A model generated the notes under the pieces. The model was not told where the DNA came from. It made no database searches and saw only the letters and a program-made list of their open reading frames with translations. A stretch of 64,000 nt of DNA from Actinomadura cremea (GTDB taxonomy: Bacteria > Actinomycetota > Actinomycetes > Streptosporangiales > Streptosporangiaceae): positions 1 to 64,000 of the forward strand of contig NZ_BMRF01000030.1 in assembly GCF_014648495.1 (NCBI RefSeq), in the 5' to 3' direction. This document shows, one piece after another, positions 37,413 through 45,462 of this stretch (positions within the stretch are counted from its first letter, which is position 1; the number at the start of each line of letters is the position of its first letter). Both the position numbers and the translations under genes were made by a program.

Positions 37413-37455
37413 TCGACCCGCCCTCAAGCCTCCTTCAAGCCGCGCCGACCAGCAT
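37413..37455 (+). promoter_or_regulatory. SARP-type operator/promoter of the hydroxyacid dehydrogenase-like gene
   Basis: TCGAC (37413), TCAAG (37424) and TCAAG (37435) have an 11-bp period. After 8 bases is CAGCAT (37450-37455). The ATG at 37496 follows 40 nt later behind a GGGAGG site. Confidence 0.68.
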
Positions 37456-37495
37456 CGGCGGCGGAGACGTACACGACCCGGGAGGCGACGCGACC

Positions 37496-38413
37496 ATGCA
37501 CGCGGACACAGGCACCGACATCGGGACGGGCGCCGGCACCGGCACGGACACCGGACGGCGTCCGGTGGCGTTCGTCGGGCTCGGCGGGATGGGCTCGGGG
37601 ATGGCGCTGGCGCTGCTCGAGGCGGGCTTCCCGCTGACCGTCCACAACCGGACGGCGAGCCGCGCCGAGCCGCTCGCGGCGGCGGGCGCCGCGGTCGCCG
37701 CGACGGCCGCGGACGCGGCGGACGGCGCGGCGGTCGTCGTGGTCAGCCTCGCCGACGAGGGCGCCGTCGAGGAGGTGGTGTTCGGGACGCTCGCGGAACG
37801 GCTGCGTCCCGGCACGCTGCTCCTGGACACCTCCACCGTGTCGCCCGGCTACTCCCGGGAGGCCACGGCCCGGCTCGCCGGGTCCGGCGTGCGCCGGGTG
37901 GAGGCGTGCGTCGTCGGGAACCCGCTGATGGCGCGGGCGGGCGGGCTGCGGGTGTTCACGGCGGGCGACCCGGCCGACGCCGAGGCCGCCGGGGACGTCC
38001 TCGCCGCGCTCGGCCGGGAGGTCCGGCACCTGGGCCCGGCCGGGAGCGCGTGCGTGCTGAAGCTGTCGTTCAACGTGCTGCTCGGCGTGCAGGTCGCCGC
38101 GCTGGCCGAGGCGGTGACGATGGCCGAGGGCGCCGGGCTGGACCGGGACCTGTTCCTCGACGCGCTCACCGGCAGCGGTTTCAGCGCCCCCACCCTCGAC
38201 TTCCGCGCCGGGTTCATGCGGTCCCGCGAGTACGCGCCCGCCGCGTTCCGCACCGCGCTGATGGCCAAGGACCTGCGGCTCGCCCTGGACGTCGGCGCGT
38301 CCGGCGGGGCGCCGATGCCGGTGACGGCCCGGGCGGCCGGCCGGTACACGGCGGCGGCCGAGGCGGGCCGCGCCGACCAGGACGCCGCCGCGATCGTCGA
38401 ACTCACCGACTGA
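37496..38413 (+). CDS. beta-hydroxyacid dehydrogenase/imine reductase-like NAD(P)-binding protein
   Basis: This 305-residue protein has a Rossmann domain with FVGLGGMGSGMA (residue 25 onwards) and the substrate motif LLDTSTVSP. The all-helical C-terminal domain carries the family's catalytic-lysine segment, VLKLSFNVLLG (K-x3-N type). It belongs to the 3-hydroxyisobutyrate dehydrogenase/6-phosphogluconate dehydrogenase/imine reductase superfamily. Residues 2-20 are a Thr/Gly/Asp repeat tail not expected in the family. It is a single SARP-controlled gene, so a role in tailoring (reduction of an alpha-keto acid, aldehyde acid or imine) is likely but unproven. Confidence 0.84.
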   Translation: MHADTGTDIGTGAGTGTDTGRRPVAFVGLGGMGSGMALALLEAGFPLTVHNRTASRAEPLAAAGAAVAATAADAADGAAVVVVSLADEGAVEEVVFGTLAERLRPGTLLLDTSTVSPGYSREATARLAGSGVRRVEACVVGNPLMARAGGLRVFTAGDPADAEAAGDVLAALGREVRHLGPAGSACVLKLSFNVLLGVQVAALAEAVTMAEGAGLDRDLFLDALTGSGFSAPTLDFRAGFMRSREYAPAAFRTALMAKDLRLALDVGASGGAPMPVTARAAGRYTAAAEAGRADQDAAAIVELTD

Positions 38414-38429
38414 CCGGCGGCCCCGTTCG

Positions 38430-38461
38430 CGGGGGCCCGGGGTGATCCGGCCGGGCCCCCG
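38430..38461. terminator. bidirectional hairpin terminator
   Basis: Perfect 11-bp inverted repeat (CGGGGGCCCGG and its complement, 10-base loop) between the convergent dehydrogenase and membrane-protein genes. Confidence 0.7.
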
Positions 38462-38470
38462 GCGGACCGG

Positions 38471-38911
38471 TCAGCCGCGCGCCTTCTTGCGGGCGTCGTA
38501 CCGGGCGGCGAGCGCGCACGCGACGAGGATGACGTAGCCGATCGCGCCGCGCGCGACGCCGTCCACGGCGGAGCCGGCGACCGACTCGTCCATGCCCCAG
38601 GCGAGCGCGCAGGCGCGGCGCGCGGCGAACACCAGCACGGCGATCAGCACCGCCGGGACGACCGCGAGGGCGGGCGCGAGCCGCCGGACCGTGTCCTGGG
38701 CGGCGGCGCCGTCGGCGTCCGCCACCTCGCGCAGCACCAGCACGACACCGCCGAGCAGGAAGAACACCATGATCCCGATGCAGAGCGGGCTCGCGACCAG
38801 GATGCCCCGGAAGTCTCCGCCCGACAGCGACAGCGCCAGCCAGCCCGCGGTGACCGCCGCGGCCCACGCCGCGGACATCTTCCACGGGAACAGGCGTACC
38901 GCCTCACGCAT
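38471..38911 (-). CDS. small membrane protein of unknown function
   Basis: This 146-residue protein has four predicted membrane helices: AAWAAAVTAGWLALSL, ASPLCIGIMVFFLLGGVVLVL, LAVVPAVLIAVLVFAA and GYVILVACALAA. It has a basic C terminus (ARYDARKKARG). The ATG has a GAGGAG-like site (GAGGAGAACGC). I do not recognise the family. It has its own SARP-type promoter, so it belongs to the polyketide regulon. It could help transport, anchoring or quinone chemistry; nothing in the sequence decides this. Confidence 0.7.
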   Translation of the reverse strand: MREAVRLFPWKMSAAWAAAVTAGWLALSLSGGDFRGILVASPLCIGIMVFFLLGGVVLVLREVADADGAAAQDTVRRLAPALAVVPAVLIAVLVFAARRACALAWGMDESVAGSAVDGVARGAIGYVILVACALAARYDARKKARG

Positions 38912-38944
38912 GCGTTCTCCTCGGCTCACGGTCGGTGAGGGACG

Positions 38945-38976
38945 ATCCTCGCACGGGCCGGTCGAGGATCGGTCGA
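38945..38976 (-). promoter_or_regulatory. SARP-type operator/promoter of the small membrane protein gene
   Basis: On the minus strand two TCGAC repeats (from 38976 and 38965) are 11 bp apart. After 8 bases is GAGGAT (38950-38945), 33 nt before the ATG at 38911. Confidence 0.65.
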
Positions 38977-38998
38977 GAACGCCGGCGCCGATCGTTCC

Positions 38999-39030
38999 TC
39001 GACCGGGCGTCGAGGCCCGGCGCCCAGCAT
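38999..39030 (+). promoter_or_regulatory. SARP-type operator/promoter of the FAD monooxygenase-transporter-rmlA-accC operon
   Basis: TCGAC (38999) and TCGAG (39010) are 11 bp apart. After 8 bases is CAGCAT (39025-39030), the same hexamer as at 37,450. The ATG follows after 7 nt, so translation is probably leaderless. Confidence 0.7.
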
Positions 39031-39037
39031 CCACGGC

Positions 39038-40555
39038 ATGGACGCGCAGGAACGCACCTCGGTACTGATCGTCGGCGGCGGTCTCGTCGGGCTGGCCATG
39101 TCGGCCTTCCTCGCCCGGCTCGACGTGCCCGCCCTGCTGGTTGAGCGGCGCTCCGGCCCGTCTCCGCACCCCAGGGCGCGCGGGGTGAACCCGCGCACGA
39201 TGGAGCTGCTGCGGCTGCTCGGCGTCGCCGACCGCGTCCGGGCCGCCGAGTCGGCCCGCGCGCTGGCCGGCAACCACGGCATCGTCGCGGTCGAGTCGCT
39301 GGCCGGGCGGCGGCTCGGCGAGCTGGCCGAACCGTACTTCCGGGACGTCCGGGACCCGGCGGGGTACTCCCCCGAGCCGTGGTGCATGATCCACCAGGAC
39401 GAGCTGGAGCCGCTGCTGCGCGACCGGGCCGCCGAGCTGGGCGCCGCGCACCGGTTCGGGACCGAGTACGTCGGCCACGCCGAGACGGGCGACGGCATCG
39501 TGGCGACGGTCCGCGACACCGCGTCCGGGCGGACCCGGACGGTCGCCGCCGACCGCCTGGTCGCCGCGGACGGCGCGGGCGGGGCGCTGCGCGAGCGGCT
39601 CGGGATCGGGACGCACGGTCCCGGCGCCCTCGCCCGGTTCGTCAACATCGCCTTCACCGCCGACCTGACCGGGCCGCTCGACGGCCGCCGCTTCATCATG
39701 TGCTACACGACGGGCACGGGCGCCCGGGCGGCGCTGCTGCCGATCAACAACACCGACCGGTGGATGCTGCACGTCCTGCGCGACGCCGCCGACGAGACCC
39801 TCCCCGGGCCGGACGAGTGCGCCGGGCTGGTCCGGGCGGCGGCCGGGGTGCCCGACCTTCCGGTGCGGGTCACCGGGGTGCTGCCGTGGGTGTCGGCGGG
39901 CCGGGTCGCGGACGCGTTCGCCGCCGGGCGCGCGTTCCTGATCGGCGACGCCGCGCACGTGATGCCGCCGTCCGGCGCGTTCGGCGCGAACGTCGGGGTG
40001 CAGGACGCGCACGCCCTCGCCTGGCGGCTCGCGGCGGTCGCGCGCGGCGACGCCGGTCCCGAGCTGCTGGACGGTTACGACGCCGAGCGCAGGCCCGCCG
40101 CCGACCACGCGATGCGGCAGGCGGTGCTGCGCTCGCAGGACCGGCCCCGGTTCGTCGGCGGCGGCGAGGGCCCGCCGCCGAACCCGGAGCTGGAACCGGA
40201 CGAGCGCGTCATCTTCGGGCCCGAACCGGACGGGACGCCCGCGCGCCGCGCGCCGCACGTCGTCCTGCCCGACGGCACGTCCACGACCGGCCGGTACGGC
40301 ACCCGGTTCGTCCTCGGGCACGGCCCCGGCGGGGACGGCTGGACGCGCGCCGCCGCGGGGCTCGGCGTCGACGTGTACGGCGGCGACGAGACCTGGTGCG
40401 CGGCGCACGGCGTCGCGCGGGACGGCGCGGTGCTCGTCCGCCCGGACGGCGCCGTCGCGTGGCGGGCCGCGACCGGGCCCGCCGACCCCGGCACCGCGCT
40501 GCGCGACGCGCTGCGCGCGGCGCTCGCGGTGCCCGTCCCGGGGGCGGCCCGATGA
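39038..40555 (+). CDS. FAD-dependent aromatic polyketide monooxygenase
   Basis: This 505-residue PHBH-class flavoprotein has canonical motifs: FAD-binding VGGGLVGLAMSAFLARL, DG motif LVAADGAGGALR and GD motif LIGDAAHVMPPSGAFGAN. A C-terminal thioredoxin-like domain starts near residue 390. It would hydroxylate the aromatic polyketide, or perform oxidative ring cleavage or rearrangement, with NADPH and O2. It leads the six-gene rightward operon monooxygenase-POT transporter-rmlA-small protein-accC-DUF1772. Its stop overlaps the transporter start (ATGA). Confidence 0.93.
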   Translation: MDAQERTSVLIVGGGLVGLAMSAFLARLDVPALLVERRSGPSPHPRARGVNPRTMELLRLLGVADRVRAAESARALAGNHGIVAVESLAGRRLGELAEPYFRDVRDPAGYSPEPWCMIHQDELEPLLRDRAAELGAAHRFGTEYVGHAETGDGIVATVRDTASGRTRTVAADRLVAADGAGGALRERLGIGTHGPGALARFVNIAFTADLTGPLDGRRFIMCYTTGTGARAALLPINNTDRWMLHVLRDAADETLPGPDECAGLVRAAAGVPDLPVRVTGVLPWVSAGRVADAFAAGRAFLIGDAAHVMPPSGAFGANVGVQDAHALAWRLAAVARGDAGPELLDGYDAERRPAADHAMRQAVLRSQDRPRFVGGGEGPPPNPELEPDERVIFGPEPDGTPARRAPHVVLPDGTSTTGRYGTRFVLGHGPGGDGWTRAAAGLGVDVYGGDETWCAAHGVARDGAVLVRPDGAVAWRAATGPADPGTALRDALRAALAVPVPGAAR

Positions 40556-42087
40556 GCCTGCGGGCCGCCTTCACCGGGCACGGGCCGTGGTACCGGACGC
40601 TGTTCCTCACCGACATGTGGGAGCGGTTCAGCTTCTACGGCATGCAGGCGATCCTGGTGCTGTGGGCGGCGGCGCCCGCCGCCGAGGGAGGGCTCGGGCT
40701 GGACGAGCCGACCGCCGCGGCGCTGTTCGGCGTCTACATCGGCGGCGTGTTCGTGCTGGCGATGCCCGGCGGCTGGCTGGGCGACCGCGTCCTCGGGGAG
40801 CGCCGGGCCGTGCTGTGGGGCGGCCTCGGGATCATGAGCGGGCACTTCGCGATGGCGGTGCCGGCGCGCCCGGCCGCGTTCGCGGGGCTGCTGCTGATCG
40901 CGGCGGGCACCGGGCTGCTCAAGCCGAACATGAGCGCGCTGCTCGGCCGCTTCTACGACGCGGGACGCTCGGTCGAGCGCGAGGCGGCGTTCTCGGTCTT
41001 CTACATGAGCATCCAGGTCAGCGCGCTCGCCGCGCCGCTGCTCGTCGGGTTCCTCGGCGAGACGGTGAACTGGCATCTGGGGTTCGCCGCGGCCGGGGTC
41101 GGCATGGCGTTCGGCGTCGCGCAGTACGCCGCCGGACGGCACCACTTCGGCGACGTCGGCGACCGGCCCGTCCGCCGGGCGGCGCCCGCCGAGCTGCGCC
41201 GGGTCGGCCTCGCCGCCGCCGTGGTCGCCGGAGCGGTCGCGGTGCTGATCGCCGTCGACGTCGCCGCGGGCGCGTTCACCGCCGACCACCTGATCGTCCC
41301 GATCGGACTGGTGATCATCCTGGCGGCGCCGATCGCGTTCGTCGCGATGCTGCGCCGCCCGGGGCTGACCGCCACCGACCGCTCCCGCGTCCGCGCGTTC
41401 GGCTGGCTGTTCCTCGCCGCCGCCGTGTTCTGGATGCTGGTCGGCCAGTCCGGATCGGTGCTGAACCTGTTCGCCGAGCGGTCCACCGACCGGGACGTCC
41501 TCGGCTGGACGGTCCCGGCGAGCTGGTTCCAGTCGGCGACGCCGCTGTTCGTGCTGCTGATCGCGCCCGTCACGGCGGTGGTGTTCCTGCGGCTCGGGCC
41601 CCGGTTCGGGGTGCGCGGCAAGTTCGTGGCGGGGATGGCGCTGTCGGGCGCGAGCTTCGTCGTGATGGCGGGCGCGGCGCTCGCCGCCGGAAGCGGGAAG
41701 GCGTCGCCGCTGTGGCTGCTGGCCGTGCTGTTCCTGCACGCCTGCGGGGAGCTGGTGCTCGGGCCGGTCGGGCTGAGCGCCGCCGCCGACGCCGCGCCGC
41801 GCGCGTTCCGCGTGCAGATGCTCGGGCTGTGGTGGCTGTTCTGCGCGATGGGGATGGGGCTCGGCAGCTCCACCGCCCGCGTCTCCGAGGCCGTCTCCCC
41901 CGCGCTGTACTTCGCCGCGCTGGGCGGGCTCGCGCTGGCCGTGGCGGTCCTGCTGGCCGTCTGCGCCGGGTCGGCCGCCCGCCGGCTCGCCTACGCCGCG
42001 CCGGCGCCGACCGCGCCGGCGCCCGCCGACCGGACGTCGGGTCCGGCGGCAGGGCCGCGCACGACCGGCCCGCTGATCATCGAGTGA
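40552..42087 (+). CDS. POT/PTR family (proton-coupled oligopeptide-type) transporter
   Basis: This 511-residue protein has 12-14 predicted membrane helices. The POT signature is in the first helix region (LTDMWERFSFYGMQAILVLW, with the ExxER-type motif reduced to WERFSFYG), and family motifs GGWLGDRVLG and GTGLLKPNMSALLG follow. POT proteins normally import di- and tripeptides, but some homologues export. Its location inside the biosynthetic operon, with no other complete exporter in the SARP regulon here, suggests it exports the glycosylated product or an intermediate. The C-terminal tail is Ala/Pro-rich. Confidence 0.88.
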   Translation: MSLRAAFTGHGPWYRTLFLTDMWERFSFYGMQAILVLWAAAPAAEGGLGLDEPTAAALFGVYIGGVFVLAMPGGWLGDRVLGERRAVLWGGLGIMSGHFAMAVPARPAAFAGLLLIAAGTGLLKPNMSALLGRFYDAGRSVEREAAFSVFYMSIQVSALAAPLLVGFLGETVNWHLGFAAAGVGMAFGVAQYAAGRHHFGDVGDRPVRRAAPAELRRVGLAAAVVAGAVAVLIAVDVAAGAFTADHLIVPIGLVIILAAPIAFVAMLRRPGLTATDRSRVRAFGWLFLAAAVFWMLVGQSGSVLNLFAERSTDRDVLGWTVPASWFQSATPLFVLLIAPVTAVVFLRLGPRFGVRGKFVAGMALSGASFVVMAGAALAAGSGKASPLWLLAVLFLHACGELVLGPVGLSAAADAAPRAFRVQMLGLWWLFCAMGMGLGSSTARVSEAVSPALYFAALGGLALAVAVLLAVCAGSAARRLAYAAPAPTAPAPADRTSGPAAGPRTTGPLIIE

Positions 42088-42105
42088 GCAAGGGATGGGA
42101 ACAAC

Positions 42106-43179
42106 GTGAAGGCTCTGGTACTCGCCGGGGGGACGGGGTCGCGGTTGCGTCCCCTCACCCACAGCATGCCCAAGCAGCTCGTCCCCGTGGGCGGGCGGCC
42201 CGTGCTGTTCCACGGGCTGGAGGCGCTGCGGAACGCGGGGGTGCGCGAGGTCGGCGTGATCGTCGGCGACCGCGGCGCGGAGATCCGGGCCGCGCTGGAC
42301 GCGGTGGACGGGCTCGGCCTCGATCTCACCTTCATCCCGCAGGACGCGCCCCTGGGGCTCGCGCACTGCGTGCTGATCGCCCGGGACTTCCTCGGGGACG
42401 ACGACTTCGTCATGTACCTGGGCGACAACGTCATCCTGGACGGTGTCGCCGGGATCGTCGGGGCGTTCGGGCGGGCCCGGCCCGCCGCGCAGATCCTGCT
42501 GGCGCCGGTGCCCGACCCCGAGCACTACGGCGTCGCCGAGGTGGACCGGGCCGGCCGGGTGCTCGCGCTGGCCGAGAAGCCCGCCGAGCCGCGCAGCGAC
42601 CTCGCGCTCATCGGCGTCTACGTGTTCTCGCCGGAGATCCACGAGGCGGTGCGGGCGATCGAGCCGAGCGACCGCGGCGAGCTCGAGATCACCGACGCGA
42701 TCCAGTGGCTGCTGTCGCGGGGGCGTCCGGTCGCGTCGCACCGGTTCGAGGGCTACTGGAAGGACACCGGACGCGTCGAGGACCTCCTGGAGTGCAACCG
42801 CGCCGTCCTGGAGGGCATCGCCCCGGACGTGCGCGGCAAGGTCGACTCGACCAGCGAGATCATCGGCCGGGTGGTCGTCGAGGAGGACGCCGAGGTGAGC
42901 GGCTGCCGGATCGTCGGCCCGGTCGTCATCGGCCGGGGCAGCCGGCTGTCGGGAACCTACGTGGGCCCGTTCACCTCCGTCGGCGCCGACTGCCGGGTCA
43001 CCGACTCGTCGCTGGACTTCTCGATCCTGCTGGACGGCTCGACCGTGGACGGCGTCCGCGGGCTGCACGGCTCGCTGCTCGGCCGCGAGACCACGATGGG
43101 ACGCCCGCGCGGCGCGCACTCGGCGCACCGCGTCGTGGTCGGCGACCACAGCAGGCTCCAGATCGGCGGCGTGCGGTGA
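42106..43179 (+). CDS. rmlA: glucose-1-phosphate thymidylyltransferase (long form, StrD/UrdG-like)
   Basis: This 357-residue protein has the nucleotidyltransferase signature VLAGGTGSRLRPLTHSMPKQ at its N terminus. The C-terminal left-handed beta-helix extension (residues 245-357) is found in RmlA-long enzymes of antibiotic sugar pathways. It makes dTDP-glucose from glucose-1-phosphate and dTTP, the entry step for all deoxysugars of the cluster. GTG start with AGGGATGGGA upstream. It lies 18 bp after the transporter gene, and its stop overlaps the next small gene (GTGA). Confidence 0.94.
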   Translation: MKALVLAGGTGSRLRPLTHSMPKQLVPVGGRPVLFHGLEALRNAGVREVGVIVGDRGAEIRAALDAVDGLGLDLTFIPQDAPLGLAHCVLIARDFLGDDDFVMYLGDNVILDGVAGIVGAFGRARPAAQILLAPVPDPEHYGVAEVDRAGRVLALAEKPAEPRSDLALIGVYVFSPEIHEAVRAIEPSDRGELEITDAIQWLLSRGRPVASHRFEGYWKDTGRVEDLLECNRAVLEGIAPDVRGKVDSTSEIIGRVVVEEDAEVSGCRIVGPVVIGRGSRLSGTYVGPFTSVGADCRVTDSSLDFSILLDGSTVDGVRGLHGSLLGRETTMGRPRGAHSAHRVVVGDHSRLQIGGVR

Positions 43180-43370
43180 ACGGGCTCGGGGCCGTCCTGG
43201 CGCTGGGGCTGCGGCGCTGGTTCGACGGGCTCGCGTGCGTCACCGTCGCGCACGGCTGGCTGCCGCCGGACGCGGCCGACGGCGGCCCGCTCCTGGACGA
43301 GCCGCCCGCCGGCCATCCCGAACGTCTCGTCGCGGGCCGCCCCGACTGGCACCGGGAGTGGGTCCGATGA
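43176..43370 (+). CDS. small protein, DUF6059-like
   Basis: This 64-residue protein has a short hydrophobic N-terminal half (GLGAVLALGLRRWFDGLACV) and the C-terminal motif GHPERLVAGRPDWHREW. Proteins with this GHPERL-type ending are small, uncharacterised companions in actinomycete aromatic polyketide clusters (DUF6059 as I recall it). The GTG overlaps the rmlA stop, and its stop overlaps the accC start (ATGA), so it is translationally coupled on both sides. Coding status is supported by these overlaps. Its function is unknown. Confidence 0.65.
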   Translation: MNGLGAVLALGLRRWFDGLACVTVAHGWLPPDAADGGPLLDEPPAGHPERLVAGRPDWHREWVR

Positions 43371-44749
43371 GCGCGGACGTCCCGTTCCGCAGCGTGCTCA
43401 TCGCCAACCGGGGCGAGATCGCGCTGCGGATCGCGCGGACCTGCCGGGAGATGGGCGTCCGGACGATCGCGGTGTACTCCACCGCCGACCGCGACTCCGC
43501 CGTGGTCCGGTTCGCCGACGAGGCGGTGCACATCGGGCCGTCCCCGGCGCGGGCCAGCTACCTGAACGTGCCCGCGATCGTGGAGGCCGCCGCCGCGACC
43601 GGCGCCGAGGCGATCCATCCGGGGTACGGGTTCCTGTCGGAGGACCCGGACTTCGCCGAGATCTGCGACGCCAACGGCCTCACCTTCGTCGGCCCGCCGC
43701 CGGCGCTGATGGCGCGGCTCGGCGACAAGTCCGCCGCCCGCGCGATCATGGCGGACGCCGGGCTGCCGGTGCTGAGCGGCAGCACCGGCACGCTGGACGG
43801 CGCCGCGCAGGCCAAGGCCGTCGCCGACGACATCGGCTACCCGGTCATCATCAAGGCCACGGCGGGCGGCGGCGGGCGCGGCATGCGGGTCGTGGACGGG
43901 CCCGGCGCGTTCATGCGCGCCTACAGCGAGGCCCGCGCGCAGGCGCACTCGGTGTTCGGCGACTCGCGCGTGTACATCGAGCGCTACGTGAACCCGGCGC
44001 GGCACGTCGAGGTGCAGATCCTCGCGGACGAGCACGGCGGCGTCGTCCACCTCGGCGCCCGGGACTGCTCGGTGCAGCGCCGCTACCAGAAGCTGGTGGA
44101 GGAGACGCCCGCGCCGCGGCTCGACCCGGTCGCCGCCGAGGAGCTGTGCGCGGCGGCGGTGCGCGGCGCGCGGGAGATCGGCTACGCGGGCGCGGCGACC
44201 TTCGAGTTCCTCCTCGCCCCCGACGGCGCCTTCCACTTCATGGAGATCAACTGCCGTATCCAGGTCGAGCACCCGGTGACCGAGATGGTGACGGGCGTCG
44301 ACATCGTACGCGAGCAGCTGCTCGTCGCGGCGGGGCGCCCGCTGTCGATCAAGCAGGGGGACGTCGCCCCGAACGGGGTGTCGATCGAGTGCCGCATCAA
44401 CGCCGAGGACCCCGCGACCGGCTTCCGGCCCACGCCGGGCCGGCTGGACGAGCTCGTCCTGCCCGGCGGCCCGTTCACCCGGGTCGACGCGCACGTGTTC
44501 CCCGGCGCGTCCGTCGCCGCCGAGTACGACCCGCTGCTGGCCAAGGTCGTCGTCTGGGCGCCGGACCGCGACCTCGCCATCGCCCGGATGCGGCGGGCGC
44601 TGGACGAGCTGCGCGTGTCGGGCCCCGGCGTCCGCACGACCGGCGCGTTCCTGCGCGACGTCCTGGACCACCCCCGGTTCCGGGACGGCGCGCATTCCAC
44701 CGGGCTGATCGCCGAGATCATGAGCGAGGAGGACGGCCGTGACGGGTGA
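43367..44749 (+). CDS. accC: acetyl-CoA carboxylase biotin carboxylase subunit
   Basis: This 460-residue protein is a complete stand-alone biotin carboxylase: N-terminal VLIANRGEIALRIARTCREM, ATP-grasp glycine loop KATAGGGGRGMR, catalytic segment HFMEINCRIQVEHPVTEMVTG (Glu-x-Asn-x-Arg) and the biotin carboxylase C-terminal domain. It has no fused BCCP or carboxyltransferase domain, unlike most actinobacterial AccA chains, so it works with the separate BCCP at 24,755 and the fused CT at 45,463. It is coupled to the small gene upstream and overlaps the DUF1772 gene by 11 bp. Confidence 0.95.
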   Translation: MSADVPFRSVLIANRGEIALRIARTCREMGVRTIAVYSTADRDSAVVRFADEAVHIGPSPARASYLNVPAIVEAAAATGAEAIHPGYGFLSEDPDFAEICDANGLTFVGPPPALMARLGDKSAARAIMADAGLPVLSGSTGTLDGAAQAKAVADDIGYPVIIKATAGGGGRGMRVVDGPGAFMRAYSEARAQAHSVFGDSRVYIERYVNPARHVEVQILADEHGGVVHLGARDCSVQRRYQKLVEETPAPRLDPVAAEELCAAAVRGAREIGYAGAATFEFLLAPDGAFHFMEINCRIQVEHPVTEMVTGVDIVREQLLVAAGRPLSIKQGDVAPNGVSIECRINAEDPATGFRPTPGRLDELVLPGGPFTRVDAHVFPGASVAAEYDPLLAKVVVWAPDRDLAIARMRRALDELRVSGPGVRTTGAFLRDVLDHPRFRDGAHSTGLIAEIMSEEDGRDG

Positions 44750-45206
44750 CGTGCTGAGCGGGGGCGTCGCCCTGGTGGCGCTGCTGTGCACGGGCGTGGC
44801 GGCGGGGGTGCTGTTCGCGGTCGCGGTCAGCGTCGTCCCGGCGCTCGCCGCCCTCCCCCCGGACCGCTACGTCGAGACGCACAAGCTGCTCGGCCGCAAC
44901 TGGGACCCGACCATGCCGATCATCGTGCTCACCGCGACCGCCGGGCACCTCACCCTGGTCGCGGTCGCCGACGGCGCCGCGGACCGGGTGCTGTCGGGCG
45001 TCGCCGCGGCGCTGATGCTCGGCACCGCCGCGGTGTCGCACCTGCTGAACGTCCCGCTGAACCGCGCGGTCAAGGCGCTGGACCCGGCGCTCGGCGTCGG
45101 CCCCGGCTGGTTCGACCCCCGCCCCCGCTGGCGGCGCTTCCACCTCGTGCGCACGGCGTTCGCCGTCCTCGGCTTCGCCTGCGCCGCCCTGGCCGTCGTG
45201 ACCTGA
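44739..45206 (+). CDS. second DUF1772 (anthrone oxygenase-like) membrane protein
   Basis: This 155-residue protein with four predicted membrane helices is homologous to the one at 29,562: THKLLGRNWDPTMPIIV, LLNVPLNRAVKALDP and RWRRFHLVRTAF match the same family positions. The GTG start at 44739 has GAGGAGG 6 bp upstream inside the accC end. It is the last gene of the operon starting at 39,038. Anthrone oxidation to quinone is inferred from fungal DUF1772 enzymes. Having two copies in one cluster suggests two oxidations or a heteromer. Confidence 0.83.
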   Translation: MTGDVLSGGVALVALLCTGVAAGVLFAVAVSVVPALAALPPDRYVETHKLLGRNWDPTMPIIVLTATAGHLTLVAVADGAADRVLSGVAAALMLGTAAVSHLLNVPLNRAVKALDPALGVGPGWFDPRPRWRRFHLVRTAFAVLGFACAALAVVT

Positions 45207-45226
45207 ACCGTCTCCCCCCACCGCGA

Positions 45227-45261
45227 ACCGCCCCCGCTCCGGATCCCGGAGCGGGGGCGGT
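45227..45261. terminator. hairpin terminator (first of a near-identical pair)
   Basis: Perfect 16-bp inverted repeat (ACCGCCCCCGCTCCGG, loop ATC, complement) 20 bp after the DUF1772 gene stop. Its stem shares CCGCCCCCGCTCCG with the hairpin at 45,414. Confidence 0.75.
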
Positions 45262-45413
45262 CGGCGTCCGCGTGGTCGGTCCGCCGCCGCGTCACGGTCG
45301 CCGGCACAGCCCACACCCGGACCCGGACCCGCGCCCGGCGGACGGAACGTCCCCCGCTCCGACGGCCGGACGAACATCCCGCGACCATCGCCGGCACTCG
45401 CGCCGGACGAACG

Positions 45414-45449
45414 GACCGCCCCCGCTCCGGCCTCGGAGCGGGGGCGGTC
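45414..45449. terminator. hairpin terminator (second of a near-identical pair)
   Basis: Perfect 16-bp inverted repeat (GACCGCCCCCGCTCCG, loop GCCT, complement) 13 bp beyond the stop of the convergent accDA gene. The 152 bases between the two hairpins hold no gene that I can support. Confidence 0.75.
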
Positions 45450-45462
45450 GCGGGGGCGCGGG

